Assembly: GCA_001603075.1 (NCBI GenBank)
Contig: LVBB01000154.1
Span: 1 to 38,139 of the forward strand
Origin: Phycisphaerales bacterium Planc_01
GTDB taxonomy: Bacteria; Planctomycetota; Phycisphaerae; Sedimentisphaerales; Anaerobacaceae
DNA length: 38,139 nucleotides
Direction of reading: 5' to 3'
Under the pieces are notes generated by a model. It was not told where the DNA came from. It worked only from the letters and a program-made list of their open reading frames with translations, and ran no database searches. Both the position numbers and the translations under genes were made by a program. Shown piece by piece: positions 25,708 through 35,357 of this stretch; the first letter of the stretch is position 1; each line of letters begins with the position of its first letter.

Positions 25708-28638
25708 ATGGTTAGGAAAGTGTTTTGTCTCGTCTTTTTAACCCTTTCGATTGGACTGACGACGGCTGGGCCGGCGGCAGCCGATCTCCTCGCCTGGTGG
25801 ACGTTCAACGAAGGCGCCGGCACGACCGCCGCCGACGTCTCCGGCAACGGGCACGACGGCACTCTCAACGGTGACGCGACCTGGGCGGCCGGCTATCTCG
25901 GCGGCGCGCTGCAACTCGACGGCTCCGGCGACTACGTGATGTGTGGCCTGCTGGACATCGACACCGCCGTAACAGGCGGCATGACGGTCACCGTGTGGAT
26001 CAACAAGCCCGCCGGGGGAGACTACAAGATGTGCAGTAACCGCCAGGCCGACAACGCTGCCGGCGGAGGCTTCACGTGCTCGATCTACAATGACCGCATG
26101 GAGATGGACATTTGCAGCGCTACGGCGCGAAACCTCAACCGGGACAGCGACGGCCCCACCATCCCTGGTGACACGTGGACCCATCTGGCATGGGTCCTCG
26201 ACGACGCCGGTGACATGTTCCACGAGTATCACAACGGCGTGCTGGTCGATTCCTCGTCGGAAGCCGTCTCCGTCGGCCTTTCGACGCAGAACTTCCGCAT
26301 CGGCGCGGATTCTCCGAGTCTCGGACACTACTTCAGCGGCCTGATCGACGACCTGCGCGTGTACGATCATGTCCTGACCGAGGCGGAGTTGGCCGGCGTC
26401 ATGGCGGGCAAGGCCCCCGGCTTCGAGACGGCTGCCGACCCGAGGCCGGCAAGCGGCGCCACCGACGTGCCGCGTGACACGGTCCTGAGCTGGACCGCCG
26501 GCGAATTCGCCGCGACGCACGACGTCTACCTCGGCACGACGTTCGAGGACATCGACGCCGCCGATCGCGTCAACCCCATGGCGGCGCTCGTCAGCCAAGG
26601 CCAGGGCAACACCACATATGTCCCCGCCGAGGTCCTGCAATTCGGTCAGACCTACTACTGGCGCGTCGATGAGGTCAATGCGGCCCCGGACAACACGATC
26701 TTCAAGGGCGAGGTCTGGAGCTTCACTACCGAACCTCTGGCCTACACGATCCAGGGCGTCGTGGCAACAAGCAATGCGACATCGGGCGCTGGCGCCGGGC
26801 CGGAGAACACGGTCAACGGCTCCGGTCTCAACGCCGCCGACGAGCATTCCCTCGCTTCGGAGGACATGTGGCTGGCCGCGTGGGACCAGAGCGAGCCTTT
26901 GTGGATTCAGTTCGAATTCGACGCGGTTCACAAGCTGCACCAGATGTTCGTGTGGAACTACAACAGCCAGTTTGAGATGGTGCTCGGTTTCGGGCTCAAG
27001 GATGTCACCGTGGAATACTCGACCGACGCAACCGAGTGGACCGTATTCGACGACGTCCGGCTCACCCGCGCCACGGCGACGGCGACCTATGCCTCCAACA
27101 CCACGATCGACTTCGCCGGCGTCGCCGCCAGATACGTCCGCTTGGTCGTCAACAGCGGCTGGGGGACGATGGGCCAGTACGGCCTCAGCGAGGTCCGATT
27201 CACCTATCTCCCTGTTCTGGCGCGCGAGCCGGAGCCGGCGGACGGTGCGGTCGATGTGTCGGTCGAGACCCTTCTCGATTGGCGCGCAGGCCGCGAGGCC
27301 GCTTCGCATGAAGTCCTGCTGGGAACCGCCCCGGAGACGCTCGCCGTGGTCGAGGTGGTCGCTCCGTCACAATACAACCCCGGCACGCTGGATCTCGGGA
27401 CAACCTACTACTGGCGAATCGACGAGGTCAATGACAATGCCGCCCCGAGCCTCTGGACCGGCACCCCGTGGAGTTTCTCAACACAGGACTGTCTCGTCGT
27501 GGACGACTTCGAGAGCTACACCAACGACATCGATGGCGGCAAGACCATCTTCCAGGCCTGGCTCGACGGCTACGAGGATTCCACAAACGGCTCCCAGGTC
27601 GGTTACCTCAATGCCCCGTTTGCCGAACAGGCCATCGTTCACGGCGGCAAACAGTCCATGCCCCTGTACTTCGACAACACCTCGGCCTCGACGTCCGTGG
27701 CCGATCTCGATCTTGGCGGTCAGGACTGGACCCGGGCCGGCATCCGGGCGCTCGTGCTGTACTTCCGTGGCAGCACGAGCAATACAGGCGGTCGGCTCTA
27801 TGTGAAGATCAACGGCACCAAGGTCGTCTACGACGGGGATGCCGACGCACTGACCAGGCCCATGTGGAAGCAATGGAACATCGATCTGGCCTCGGCCGGC
27901 ACCAACCTGTACAATGTCACGAGCCTCAGCGTCGGTGTGGACGGGGGCGGTTCCGGCCTGGTCTACGTCGATGACATCCTGCTGTACCGGACGGCCCCGG
28001 AGATTCTCGCTCCGGTCGATCCGGGGACGGACGGGCTGACGCTTCAGTACCTCTTCGACAACGGCGCCGCCGACAGCTCGGGCAACGGCTATCATGGCAC
28101 GCTGCTGGGCCATGCCGTTGCCGCGGACGGGGTCCTGAACCTGGATGGCATCGATGACGCCGTGGCCGTGCCGAGGATCGGCGGCGCCAGCGCGACGTTC
28201 AGCGCGTTCAGCTATGCGATGTGGGTCCACCCGGCGTCGTCTCTGGCCGACGTGCAGTTCGCCGGCGGGATGAACACCGATGTCTGGGCGGCCGGCGCGG
28301 TGCACTTCAAGCTCTCCTACGGCCTGGTCAACGTCGGAATCAACGGACTCGACGGCGGCGACCTCGCCGGCGTGACGATGGTCAACGCCGGGGAGTGGAG
28401 CCACATGGCCCTGACCGTCTCTCCGACACGAGCGGCCATCTATCTGAACGGTCAGATCGAGGATTCGCGCGATCTGTCGGCCCCCATGACGAACCTCATC
28501 CTGGGCGGCGCCTCTCTGGGCGCATGGAACAACAGCGGCACTCTCGAACGGGAGATGGCCGGCCAGATGGACGATGTCCGCATCTACGACCGCGCCTTGT
28601 CGGAGGCGGAGATCCTGTTCCTGGCCGAGCACCGGTAG
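25708..28638 (+). CDS. Secreted LamG / F5-8C / LamG protein, copy 2
   Basis: This 976-aa exported protein has the same domain order as copy 1: signal (1 to about 26, AAA), LamG with WWTFNEGAGT (about 27-232), Fn3-like with VLSWTAGEF and YYWRVDEVN (about 245-345), discoidin-like with LLLGFG/VLGFGLKDVTVEYS equivalents (about 350-505), Fn3-like (505-595), galactose-binding-like from VVDDFESY to YVDDILLY (about 597-760), and C-terminal LamG with LDGIDDAVAVP (about 770-970). ATG 25708 is preferred over 25669 because GGAGG lies 7 nt upstream and the signal peptide begins there. Like copy 1 it has no catalytic domain. It is followed by a 15-bp terminator hairpin. A polysaccharide- or surface-binding role is inferred. 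Confidence 0.87.
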   Translation: MVRKVFCLVFLTLSIGLTTAGPAAADLLAWWTFNEGAGTTAADVSGNGHDGTLNGDATWAAGYLGGALQLDGSGDYVMCGLLDIDTAVTGGMTVTVWINKPAGGDYKMCSNRQADNAAGGGFTCSIYNDRMEMDICSATARNLNRDSDGPTIPGDTWTHLAWVLDDAGDMFHEYHNGVLVDSSSEAVSVGLSTQNFRIGADSPSLGHYFSGLIDDLRVYDHVLTEAELAGVMAGKAPGFETAADPRPASGATDVPRDTVLSWTAGEFAATHDVYLGTTFEDIDAADRVNPMAALVSQGQGNTTYVPAEVLQFGQTYYWRVDEVNAAPDNTIFKGEVWSFTTEPLAYTIQGVVATSNATSGAGAGPENTVNGSGLNAADEHSLASEDMWLAAWDQSEPLWIQFEFDAVHKLHQMFVWNYNSQFEMVLGFGLKDVTVEYSTDATEWTVFDDVRLTRATATATYASNTTIDFAGVAARYVRLVVNSGWGTMGQYGLSEVRFTYLPVLAREPEPADGAVDVSVETLLDWRAGREAASHEVLLGTAPETLAVVEVVAPSQYNPGTLDLGTTYYWRIDEVNDNAAPSLWTGTPWSFSTQDCLVVDDFESYTNDIDGGKTIFQAWLDGYEDSTNGSQVGYLNAPFAEQAIVHGGKQSMPLYFDNTSASTSVADLDLGGQDWTRAGIRALVLYFRGSTSNTGGRLYVKINGTKVVYDGDADALTRPMWKQWNIDLASAGTNLYNVTSLSVGVDGGGSGLVYVDDILLYRTAPEILAPVDPGTDGLTLQYLFDNGAADSSGNGYHGTLLGHAVAADGVLNLDGIDDAVAVPRIGGASATFSAFSYAMWVHPASSLADVQFAGGMNTDVWAAGAVHFKLSYGLVNVGINGLDGGDLAGVTMVNAGEWSHMALTVSPTRAAIYLNGQIEDSRDLSAPMTNLILGGASLGAWNNSGTLEREMAGQMDDVRIYDRALSEAEILFLAEHR

Positions 28639-28691
28639 CCTGCGGCACACTGCCCCGCACAAACGGCAGACGACAGCGTGATGAATCGACA

Positions 28692-28727
28692 CGGGGCCTG
28701 TCCCAATGGACGTTGGGGCGGGCCCCG
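28692..28727 (+). terminator. Terminator hairpin after LamG gene 2
   Basis: CGGGGCCTGTCCCAA (28692-28706) pairs with TTGGGGCGGGCCCCG (28713-28727) around TGGACG: 15 uninterrupted pairs, two of them G-U, 54 nt past the stop. There is no U-run. Confidence 0.6.
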
Positions 28728-28777
28728 CATTCGTGAATGGCCTCTGCGACCCCGCCCGACCGTTGCGAGGCAGTCGG

Positions 28778-28805
28778 TTGACACGCGGGCATCGCCCGCT
28801 ATCAT
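28778..28805 (+). promoter_or_regulatory. Predicted promoter of the Gfo/Idh gene
   Basis: Perfect TTGACA (28778-28783) and TATCAT (28800-28805) with a 16-nt spacer; start near 28812 and a leader of about 60 nt. It is among the best-matching promoters in the window. Confidence 0.55.
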
Positions 28806-28872
28806 GGTCTGGAGCGAGTACGTGAAGGGATGTAGTCTTCATCACAACCGATGATGGAAAGGACGGGACACG

Positions 28873-30165
28873 ATGGCGAAGATGAATCGGCGGAACTTCC
28901 TCACAGCGGCGGTCGGCAGCGGCCTTGCCATGAACGCCTTCCTCACACGGACAACCGCAGATCAGGACGACAAACAAAGAATTCACCTGGGCGTCATCGG
29001 CTGCGGCAATTACGGCATGGCCAACATCCGCGCGGCGTTCAAGGCCGGCGGCGTGGCCGTCGTCGCGCTGTGCGACGTGGACAGCCGGCATCTCGCCGAC
29101 AGCGCCGACAAGGTCGAGCAATCGCAGGGCACCCGCCCGAAGACGTTCAAGCACTATGGCGAGCTGCTGGAGACGCCGGGGCTTGATGCGGTCGTGATCG
29201 CCACACCGCCGCAGTGGCACGCGCTGCCCTTCCTCGCGGCGGTCGAGAAGGGATTGGACGTCTACTGCGAGAAACCGCTCGCCTACGATGTGCGGGAGGG
29301 TCGCGTCATGGTGGATGCGGCCGGGAAGAAAGGTGTCATCGTCCAGGTCGGCTTCCAGCGAAGGCAGAGCCCGGCGATTCGACAGGCCCGCGAGTACATC
29401 CGCCAGGGCCACCTCGGGCGGATCATCCAGGCCGATGCACAAATCCACTACACGGCGGGAATGCTCGACACGACGCCGCAGGACCCGCCCGCTTCGCTGG
29501 ACTGGGACCTCTGGTGCGGCCCGGCGCCCAAGCTGCCCTACAGTCCGCAGATCGGCCACTTCGCCTGGCGGCTGGAGAAGACCACCGGCCACGGCCACCT
29601 CGTCGATTGGGGCATCCACCTGATCGATGCAACGCGGTATATTTTGGGTGAGACGACGCCGAAAAGCGTGCAGGCTTCGGGCGGCATCTACTACTTCAAG
29701 GACAAGATCACCACGCCGGACATCCTCTCGGTCCACTTCGATTTCGAGACCTGTCCGGTGTTCTGGAACCATCGCATCTACGGCGCCGCCGAGTATACGC
29801 CGGAGGTGGCCAACGGGATCTTCTTCTACGGAGACAAAGGCACCGTCTTCGTCACCGATCAGCGTTGGGTCATCATCCCGAAGGGCCGAGATGCGCAGCG
29901 CATCGAGCACAACGTCGGTGCGGACATGGGCACGGCGCACATGACGGAATTCCTCGACGCGGTCCGCGGCAGAACGCAGCCCGGCTGCACCATCGAAGAT
30001 GGGCATCGCTCGACCACCACCGTCAAACTGGCCATGATCGCCTACGACGTCGGCGCCAGGATCGCATGGGACGAGCAGACCGAGCAGATCACCAACCACG
30101 CGCAGGCCAACGATATGCTCCAGCGCCCCTACCGCGCGCCGTGGAAGCACCCGTTCAGGAGTTGA
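28873..30165 (+). CDS. Tat-exported Gfo/Idh/MocA oxidoreductase
   Basis: A 430-aa protein. The N-terminus has a twin-arginine signal (NRRNFLTAAVGSG, cleavage near TTA at about residue 32), so a folded, cofactor-bearing enzyme is sent across the membrane. The Rossmann domain carries GVIGCGNYGMANI (G-x-G-x-x-G, about 40-52), and CEKPLAYD has the family's EKP (about 135-142). A later Gly/His cluster (TGHGHLVDWGIHLID) matches the substrate-binding region with its catalytic histidine. Family members oxidise or reduce sugars or related polyols with NAD(P). Exported versions are numerous in planctomycetes and lie near polysaccharide-degrading genes, as with LamG gene 2 here. Substrate unknown. The region upstream has its own promoter. 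Confidence 0.92.
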   Translation: MAKMNRRNFLTAAVGSGLAMNAFLTRTTADQDDKQRIHLGVIGCGNYGMANIRAAFKAGGVAVVALCDVDSRHLADSADKVEQSQGTRPKTFKHYGELLETPGLDAVVIATPPQWHALPFLAAVEKGLDVYCEKPLAYDVREGRVMVDAAGKKGVIVQVGFQRRQSPAIRQAREYIRQGHLGRIIQADAQIHYTAGMLDTTPQDPPASLDWDLWCGPAPKLPYSPQIGHFAWRLEKTTGHGHLVDWGIHLIDATRYILGETTPKSVQASGGIYYFKDKITTPDILSVHFDFETCPVFWNHRIYGAAEYTPEVANGIFFYGDKGTVFVTDQRWVIIPKGRDAQRIEHNVGADMGTAHMTEFLDAVRGRTQPGCTIEDGHRSTTTVKLAMIAYDVGARIAWDEQTEQITNHAQANDMLQRPYRAPWKHPFRS

Positions 30166-30204
30166 GTTACCCAATCAAGATCGACACGGGCGGCGCGCCG
30201 ACGC

Positions 30205-30972
30205 TCAGAACGAGTAGAGCAGGCCCGCGACGAAGGAGACGTCGTTCGACCGGTCCACGATGGGGCTGTCGGTGATCTCGCTGTCGAACCATTCGTATTG
30301 GACGGCGCCGAGCAGGCTCCACTTGCCGCCGAGCTTGCGCCGAACCGCGAGCCGAACGAAGGGGTCGACGGCCTCGGTGGCCTCGTAGGCGGGCCGTCCG
30401 GCCCGGGCCTCGCTGGTGCGCACGCCGTAGTAGTAATCGACGAGGTTGTCGCTCTTGTAACGCAGTCCCGCTGACGGAATGAAATCGAAGCCGGCGTAAG
30501 GGAGGATCGCCGTATAGCTGAATTCCAGCTCCTGGCCATGGTGCTTGCCGAGAAGATCGGTGATCCACGACAGGCCGATCAGGCCCCACTTTGTCCGCCA
30601 GGTCAGCCCGACGCCGCCGTCGAGCGTCAGATCGCGATCCTTCATCCCCGCCAGGTAACGGCTGTCGTCGGCCTCGTAGCCGTCAAAGCGAGGCTGCAGG
30701 ACTGGCCCGAGCGACCAGCCGCCCATGCGGAATAGCTGATACCCCCCGCCGACGCCGCGGAGGTAGAGCCTCTCGCCCTCATAACCGAACATCGGAATTG
30801 GATAGACCCGCGGATCGATCCCCCTGTACGGCTTCGAGCTGACGAGGACGCCGGCACCGACAAACACCTCTCGTTTCCTGGACTCGACCGACGGCTCAGC
30901 CTCACCGGCCCATGCTCCGCCCGCGACGGCGGCACAAATCCACATCGCCGCCATGACGACTTCGATTCTCAT
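30205..30972 (-). CDS. MipA/OmpV-like outer-membrane protein
   Basis: A 255-aa protein with a signal peptide (1 to about 22, AWA; start chosen at ATG 30972 because the signal begins there, the frame being open to 31026). The mature chain has alternating aromatic strands (VFVGAGVLVSSKPYRG, YPIPMFGYEGERLYLRGVGGGYQLF, GVGLTWRTKWGLIGLSWI, LEFSYTAILPYAGFDFIPSAGLRYK) and ends with an aromatic strand, LLYSF, ending in Phe, as outer-membrane beta-barrels do. This matches the MipA/OmpV scaffolding-protein family. It is convergent with the Gfo/Idh gene (39-nt gap) and last in the run of minus-strand genes. Function beyond outer-membrane location is unclear. Confidence 0.82.
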   Translation of the reverse strand: MRIEVVMAAMWICAAVAGGAWAGEAEPSVESRKREVFVGAGVLVSSKPYRGIDPRVYPIPMFGYEGERLYLRGVGGGYQLFRMGGWSLGPVLQPRFDGYEADDSRYLAGMKDRDLTLDGGVGLTWRTKWGLIGLSWITDLLGKHHGQELEFSYTAILPYAGFDFIPSAGLRYKSDNLVDYYYGVRTSEARAGRPAYEATEAVDPFVRLAVRRKLGGKWSLLGAVQYEWFDSEITDSPIVDRSNDVSFVAGLLYSF

Positions 30973-31149
30973 GCGTGGCTTCGTCCCCCACAGCAGAAAA
31001 GACCATAATCTCAGCGGGCCTCCCACATGTCACCAGGTCGCCCAACAACGGCATCACCATAGCATCTTCGCCGGTCGCTGTCAGCAAAATACTGGCGTGC
31101 CCGATCCGCCCACATCGCCAACGGGCCGTAATGCGGGATTCGGGCGCGG

Positions 31150-31551
31150 TCAGAAGCCCTTGTAGTGCCCCAGAAATGCCGCAAGCCCTTCGCGGCCGAA
31201 CCACTGAGGGTCCCACGCCGCGTGGTCGGTCATGTGGAGGTACTCGTCCCTGAGGACATAGGCGTCGGCGGTGATTCTCTCGCGTCCGGCGATGACGGTT
31301 TGACTCTGGCGGTCGTAGAATTCGCCCTCGAAGAAGTCCAGCCGCTTGAGGTCTTCTGCACCGATGTCCAGGTAGACCAGGCCATCGACCCATTCGGCGT
31401 CGTGGGTCCGGAAGATGACGGGATAGACATCGTCGCGCACCTTGCGACGGGTGAAGCCGTGCAGGCGGGCCGGGCGACTGGCATAGGCGCCCCGCACCAG
31501 CCGTGTCCAAACCGATTCAAACATCAGCGAACCGTAGGTAAACAGATGCAT
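31150..31551 (-). CDS. Gamma-glutamylcyclotransferase-like (AIG2) protein
   Basis: A 133-aa cytoplasmic protein. It begins MHLFTYGSLM, the YGSLM signature of the gamma-glutamylcyclotransferase/AIG2 fold, and carries LDFFEGEFYDR (about 72-82), where the family has its catalytic Glu. The family releases 5-oxoproline from gamma-glutamyl amines or peptides; the substrate here is unknown. The length is normal for compact members. A start at 31551 is favoured by the conserved N-terminus; the long open frame to 31962 is not protein-like. No operon evidence: a 211-nt gap precedes it on the minus strand and 177 nt (30973-31149) separate it from the next gene. I see no gene in either gap. Confidence 0.8.
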   Translation of the reverse strand: MHLFTYGSLMFESVWTRLVRGAYASRPARLHGFTRRKVRDDVYPVIFRTHDAEWVDGLVYLDIGAEDLKRLDFFEGEFYDRQSQTVIAGRERITADAYVLRDEYLHMTDHAAWDPQWFGREGLAAFLGHYKGF

Positions 31552-31700
31552 GCCCTGCGTTCCCGGCAAGAAACGACGTTCTCGTAAGACCCATGCAGGA
31601 ATCCGTTGCAAACGCCGTGCCACCCGCAGGCTCGTCGTCGGCCCCGAGACTGGCAGCGACCTCGCGGAAAGCGACAGAACTGTGGACGGACGCACCCCGG

Positions 31701-31718
31701 ACCGACGAAATTGTCGGT
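31701..31718 (-). terminator. Short hairpin after the DUF5107-TPR gene
   Basis: ACCGAC (31701-31706) and GTCGGT (31713-31718) form a perfect 6-bp stem around GAAATT, about 45 nt past the stop at 31763. There is no U-run. Confidence 0.3.
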
Positions 31719-31762
31719 TCTGCTTCTGCGGACCCCGCCGCATTACACCGACAATCGAGCTT

Positions 31763-34700
31763 CTAAGGCAGCATCGCCAATTGAGCCCTCGCCCAGACAT
31801 GACTGACGTTGAGCTTCGCCGCCTGGTCGAACGCACTGCGGGCGGCCTCGGTCCGGCCGGACCCGAGGTAGCCCAGTCCCTGGATGTAATGGGCCGAGGC
31901 GAGCCGCGCCTGGCGGGCCTGCTGCTCGCCGAACTTGGCGAAGAAATCCACTTCCTCATCACGTTCGATCCGCTCGGTGCCCGTTCGGATCAACTCCTCG
32001 AAGATCTCCGTGGCCTGCTCCTCGCGCCCCAGCTTACGCATCGACATCGCCCGGTAGAAACGCGACTCGGGCGCCCAGCGCGCGCCCGCCTCGGCCGCCG
32101 ATTTCTCGTAGAGGGCCCTGGCCTTCTCCGCGTCGCCGAGAGCCTCGTGAGCCTGCGCCGCATAGTAGGCCATCTGCGCCGCCCGCGGATCGTTCTGCGG
32201 CCGACCGACGGAGAGGTTCTCCGGGTATTCGGCCGCCGCGAGGAAGTCCTCCAGGGCCTTGGCCGGGTCATCGTTCCTGAGCCGTTCCAGCCCGCGAAGC
32301 AGATGGGCATCGACGTAGACCTCGCGAATCTCTCCGCCGCCTTCCCGAACGTGGAAATGGTGATTCGCCAGATTCGCAATAGCCGGGTCGTAATGGCCCG
32401 TCAGTACCATCGCCGCGATCAGACTCTGGAAGCTGTCGTTGCGTTTGATGACCGTCGCATGGTGTTTCTGGAGGATCTCCAGTCGTTTGGCGGGGTCCAC
32501 GTTGCCCAGTTCGTACAGATGGTCCAGTTCCGCGAACAAACGCGCATCATCGGTCCTGCATGCGATCGCCTTCTCGTAACAGGCGATGGCTCTGGGCACA
32601 TCATCGGCTATTCGATGGTAAGCCCACCCGAGGTTGCGATGGCTCCCGGCGAAACTCGGATCGAGCCGGGCCGCCCGTTCCCAACAGGCCACCGCCCGCT
32701 CCGGCTGCACGTCGTAAAGCGCGTTGCCAAGGTAGTAGGCCGCACGCGCATCGTCCGGGTTGCACTCGATCGCGGCGGCCAGCGCCGCGATCGATTCGTG
32801 ACGGAACGGGAAGCAGTAATCCGCCGGCATGGCCTGCGCCTGTGAGAACAGCTTGCGGGCCGCCTCGATATCGCCGTTGCGATGATGGATGTGGCCGAGA
32901 TAGTAATACACCAGCGGATAGCGGCCGGCCGCATCCGTCTTGTCGCGCGCCGCCCGCCCGAGCACCTCGACCGCCTCGTCCCAGAGGCCCCAGCCCATGT
33001 AGTCCGTCGCCAGTTCGAGGTAGGCCTGCACGTTGCGTTGCATCGTGCGTTCCAGCCGCTCCAGCGTATCGGCGGCGCGACGTCTCTGTCCGAGGGCCGT
33101 CTGGATCAGAACCAATTCGTTCCTCGCCACGAAATCGAGCGGGTCGCCTGCAAGCACAGCCTGGACGATCGCCCGGGCCTGTCGGAGATCCCCCTGACGC
33201 CGGAGCACCGCCGCCTTGAGGTTCCGCGCCTTCGTGTTCACGGCGTTGGTCGTCATCGATTTATCGATCTGCTCGATGGCCGTCGCCCAGTCGCCCTTGC
33301 CGCACGACAGCTCTGCAAGCTGATAGTAGCCTGCCGAGTGAAACGCGTAATCCCACGTGGACCGGTAGAAGGCCTCGTACGCCTCGTCGATCCTGCCCTG
33401 GGCGCGCAGCGCCACACCCAGATGGTACAACGCTTCGGTGCTGACGGGCCGTGTATAGTCGGCCGAAAGCCTCGTCACCGCCCGGCGCAGGTGCTCTTCG
33501 GCCCTGGCGTACAGGCCCCGCCGGTTGTAGTTGATGCCCACGATCGTGTTCGTCCGCGTGTCGTCCGGGTCGCGCCGCAGGGCCTCGTTGTAGTAATCGA
33601 ACGGATCGACGCGGGGGTTGTGAATCTGCTCGATGCGAAAGCCGGTCAGATACAGCTCCTCGATGGTCTCGATGTCCTTCGGGGCCGGCGGGTTCTTCAC
33701 GACCGCCGGCAGATTCGGATCGTACGGGCGCTCGACGGGCCGATAGGCAATCAGCTCCCGGCCCGAGGCCGAGAGCAGAGAAGCCCGCAGATCGGTGACA
33801 TCGACGCCCTCCGGCGCCGCCACTTCCGCTACGAACGGCTCGGCCGGACCGATGGCGATCGTCGCGTCCAGAATGGTCTGCCCCGAGGCGGTCAGCATCG
33901 CTCTGGCCTTCTTGTGCGGAGCGGTTGTGTTGAACCCCAGCCTGACCTTGCCGTCGTCGGTCCGTTCGAGGTTGACAGCCGCATCGAGATTGGCGTTCTT
34001 GAACCCGCCGATCGCGCGAATGGGATACCAACACTGCTGGAACGTCTTGACCTCGTACGGTTTGATCCAACTGTAGTCCGGCTGGTTGTCGCTGAACGCG
34101 CCGACCATCAACTCAGCGTACGGCCCATCCTCATCGGTCAGGATCTTGTCCCACATCCGTCCCCGAGGTCCGGGCCCCCACTCCCACAGTTTGGCCCCGC
34201 ACACGACGTGATGGTTGCCGACGTGAACCACACCCGCCTGGCGGCCGTGATCGTAGCCGCCCATGAAGTCCTCCTGGAGGTCCCAGGCGAAAAACGAGAC
34301 AGGCTCCGGATGGTTCTTCCACCAACTCAGGTCCACACCTCGGTAGTCCGTGCCACGATAGGTCTCGGCGCCGATCGGCCAGCGGGCGAAATCGTTCTTG
34401 GAGTGGTAGGTCGCCGCGGTGACGCTGGGCGGAAAGATCACCTGGTAGGTGTCGTCCACGTGGACCGCGACATTGGCCCAGTACAGGATCGAGTGCGGCT
34501 GGGCCGTCCGGTTGAACAGCTTGACCGTCGTATCGATGTACGACCGGCCCGGATGGAGCGTCACGCCGATCAGCCACTTCATCCGATGCCGCCGCTCCGT
34601 CTCACCGAACCAGATCGTCTTGCTGCCGTCGGCGTTCTCGGCCAGCGTGTAATCGACGGGCATGTGCGTCGTGTCGCGATGGTGGTGGAAGACGCACCAT

Positions 34701-35110
34701 TCGATCCCGCCGGAGATCCACGCCCCGAGCATGCCGATCAGCGCCGGCTTGACCACATTCTGCCGGTAGAAGATCTCGTAGTTGTTGGTCTTGTCGGTCG
34801 CGTAGAACAGCCGCCCGCCGATCTCCGGAAGGATGCACAGCTTGATATACTCGTTCTCCAGGTACAGGGCCGTATAGGTCTGCTCCTCGCGGATGTTCGT
34901 CACGCCGTCCTGCATCGCATAGGGATAGACCCGCTTCTGCGCGCCCTGATACGATTCATTGGTGTAGAAGCGCGGATTCACGTCGGGCGCTTCGAGCCGG
35001 TAGGTGGGAAGCGTCAGCGGCTCCTGCCAGACCTTCACCGCCGCCGGCGCCGGACCAAGAACGATCAGGACGAGAAGAAACGACAGACACGCGCGTCTTT
35101 CCAGTGACAT
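31763..35110 (-). CDS. DUF5107 domain plus TPR-repeat protein
   Basis: A 1115-aa exported protein with a signal peptide (1 to about 24). Residues about 35-450 match DUF5107, a galactose-mutarotase-like beta-sandwich: YLENEYIKLCILPEIGGRLFYATDK, GIEWCVFHHHRDTTHMP, SILYWANVAVHV, GAKLWEWGPGPRGRMWDKI. From about 500 to the end there are about fifteen TPR-type helical repeats (ALYHLGVALRAQGRIDEAYEAF, AAYYLGNALYDVQPERAVACW, FAGSHRNLGWAYHRI). The whole-protein shape is common in planctomycetes and Bacteroidetes polysaccharide-use loci and may process or bind oligosaccharides; activity is not established. AAAGGAG 10 nt upstream marks the start. It is divergent from the sigma-factor gene. Confidence 0.85.
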   Translation of the reverse strand: MSLERRACLSFLLVLIVLGPAPAAVKVWQEPLTLPTYRLEAPDVNPRFYTNESYQGAQKRVYPYAMQDGVTNIREEQTYTALYLENEYIKLCILPEIGGRLFYATDKTNNYEIFYRQNVVKPALIGMLGAWISGGIEWCVFHHHRDTTHMPVDYTLAENADGSKTIWFGETERRHRMKWLIGVTLHPGRSYIDTTVKLFNRTAQPHSILYWANVAVHVDDTYQVIFPPSVTAATYHSKNDFARWPIGAETYRGTDYRGVDLSWWKNHPEPVSFFAWDLQEDFMGGYDHGRQAGVVHVGNHHVVCGAKLWEWGPGPRGRMWDKILTDEDGPYAELMVGAFSDNQPDYSWIKPYEVKTFQQCWYPIRAIGGFKNANLDAAVNLERTDDGKVRLGFNTTAPHKKARAMLTASGQTILDATIAIGPAEPFVAEVAAPEGVDVTDLRASLLSASGRELIAYRPVERPYDPNLPAVVKNPPAPKDIETIEELYLTGFRIEQIHNPRVDPFDYYNEALRRDPDDTRTNTIVGINYNRRGLYARAEEHLRRAVTRLSADYTRPVSTEALYHLGVALRAQGRIDEAYEAFYRSTWDYAFHSAGYYQLAELSCGKGDWATAIEQIDKSMTTNAVNTKARNLKAAVLRRQGDLRQARAIVQAVLAGDPLDFVARNELVLIQTALGQRRRAADTLERLERTMQRNVQAYLELATDYMGWGLWDEAVEVLGRAARDKTDAAGRYPLVYYYLGHIHHRNGDIEAARKLFSQAQAMPADYCFPFRHESIAALAAAIECNPDDARAAYYLGNALYDVQPERAVACWERAARLDPSFAGSHRNLGWAYHRIADDVPRAIACYEKAIACRTDDARLFAELDHLYELGNVDPAKRLEILQKHHATVIKRNDSFQSLIAAMVLTGHYDPAIANLANHHFHVREGGGEIREVYVDAHLLRGLERLRNDDPAKALEDFLAAAEYPENLSVGRPQNDPRAAQMAYYAAQAHEALGDAEKARALYEKSAAEAGARWAPESRFYRAMSMRKLGREEQATEIFEELIRTGTERIERDEEVDFFAKFGEQQARQARLASAHYIQGLGYLGSGRTEAARSAFDQAAKLNVSHVWARAQLAMLP

Positions 35111-35357
35111 GAGCCAGGCACTCCTTTCTATGGTCTTCCGTCGTGCTCCCTTGTCTGCGACTCAAGACCCGCCGAGCCGGAGGCAAGCCCACGTCATGCT
35201 ACCAGAAGACCCCTGCCGCCACAAGCATGCATCGCAGCCATGCTTCACCCCGGCAGTTCGCGGGCCGACGCATCCTGCTGCCCTGCCTGCCGAGACAAAT
35301 GTGAGATTTTGCGTAACGAAATGGTACAATCAGGACTCTATCAGGCGAGCAACGCCT

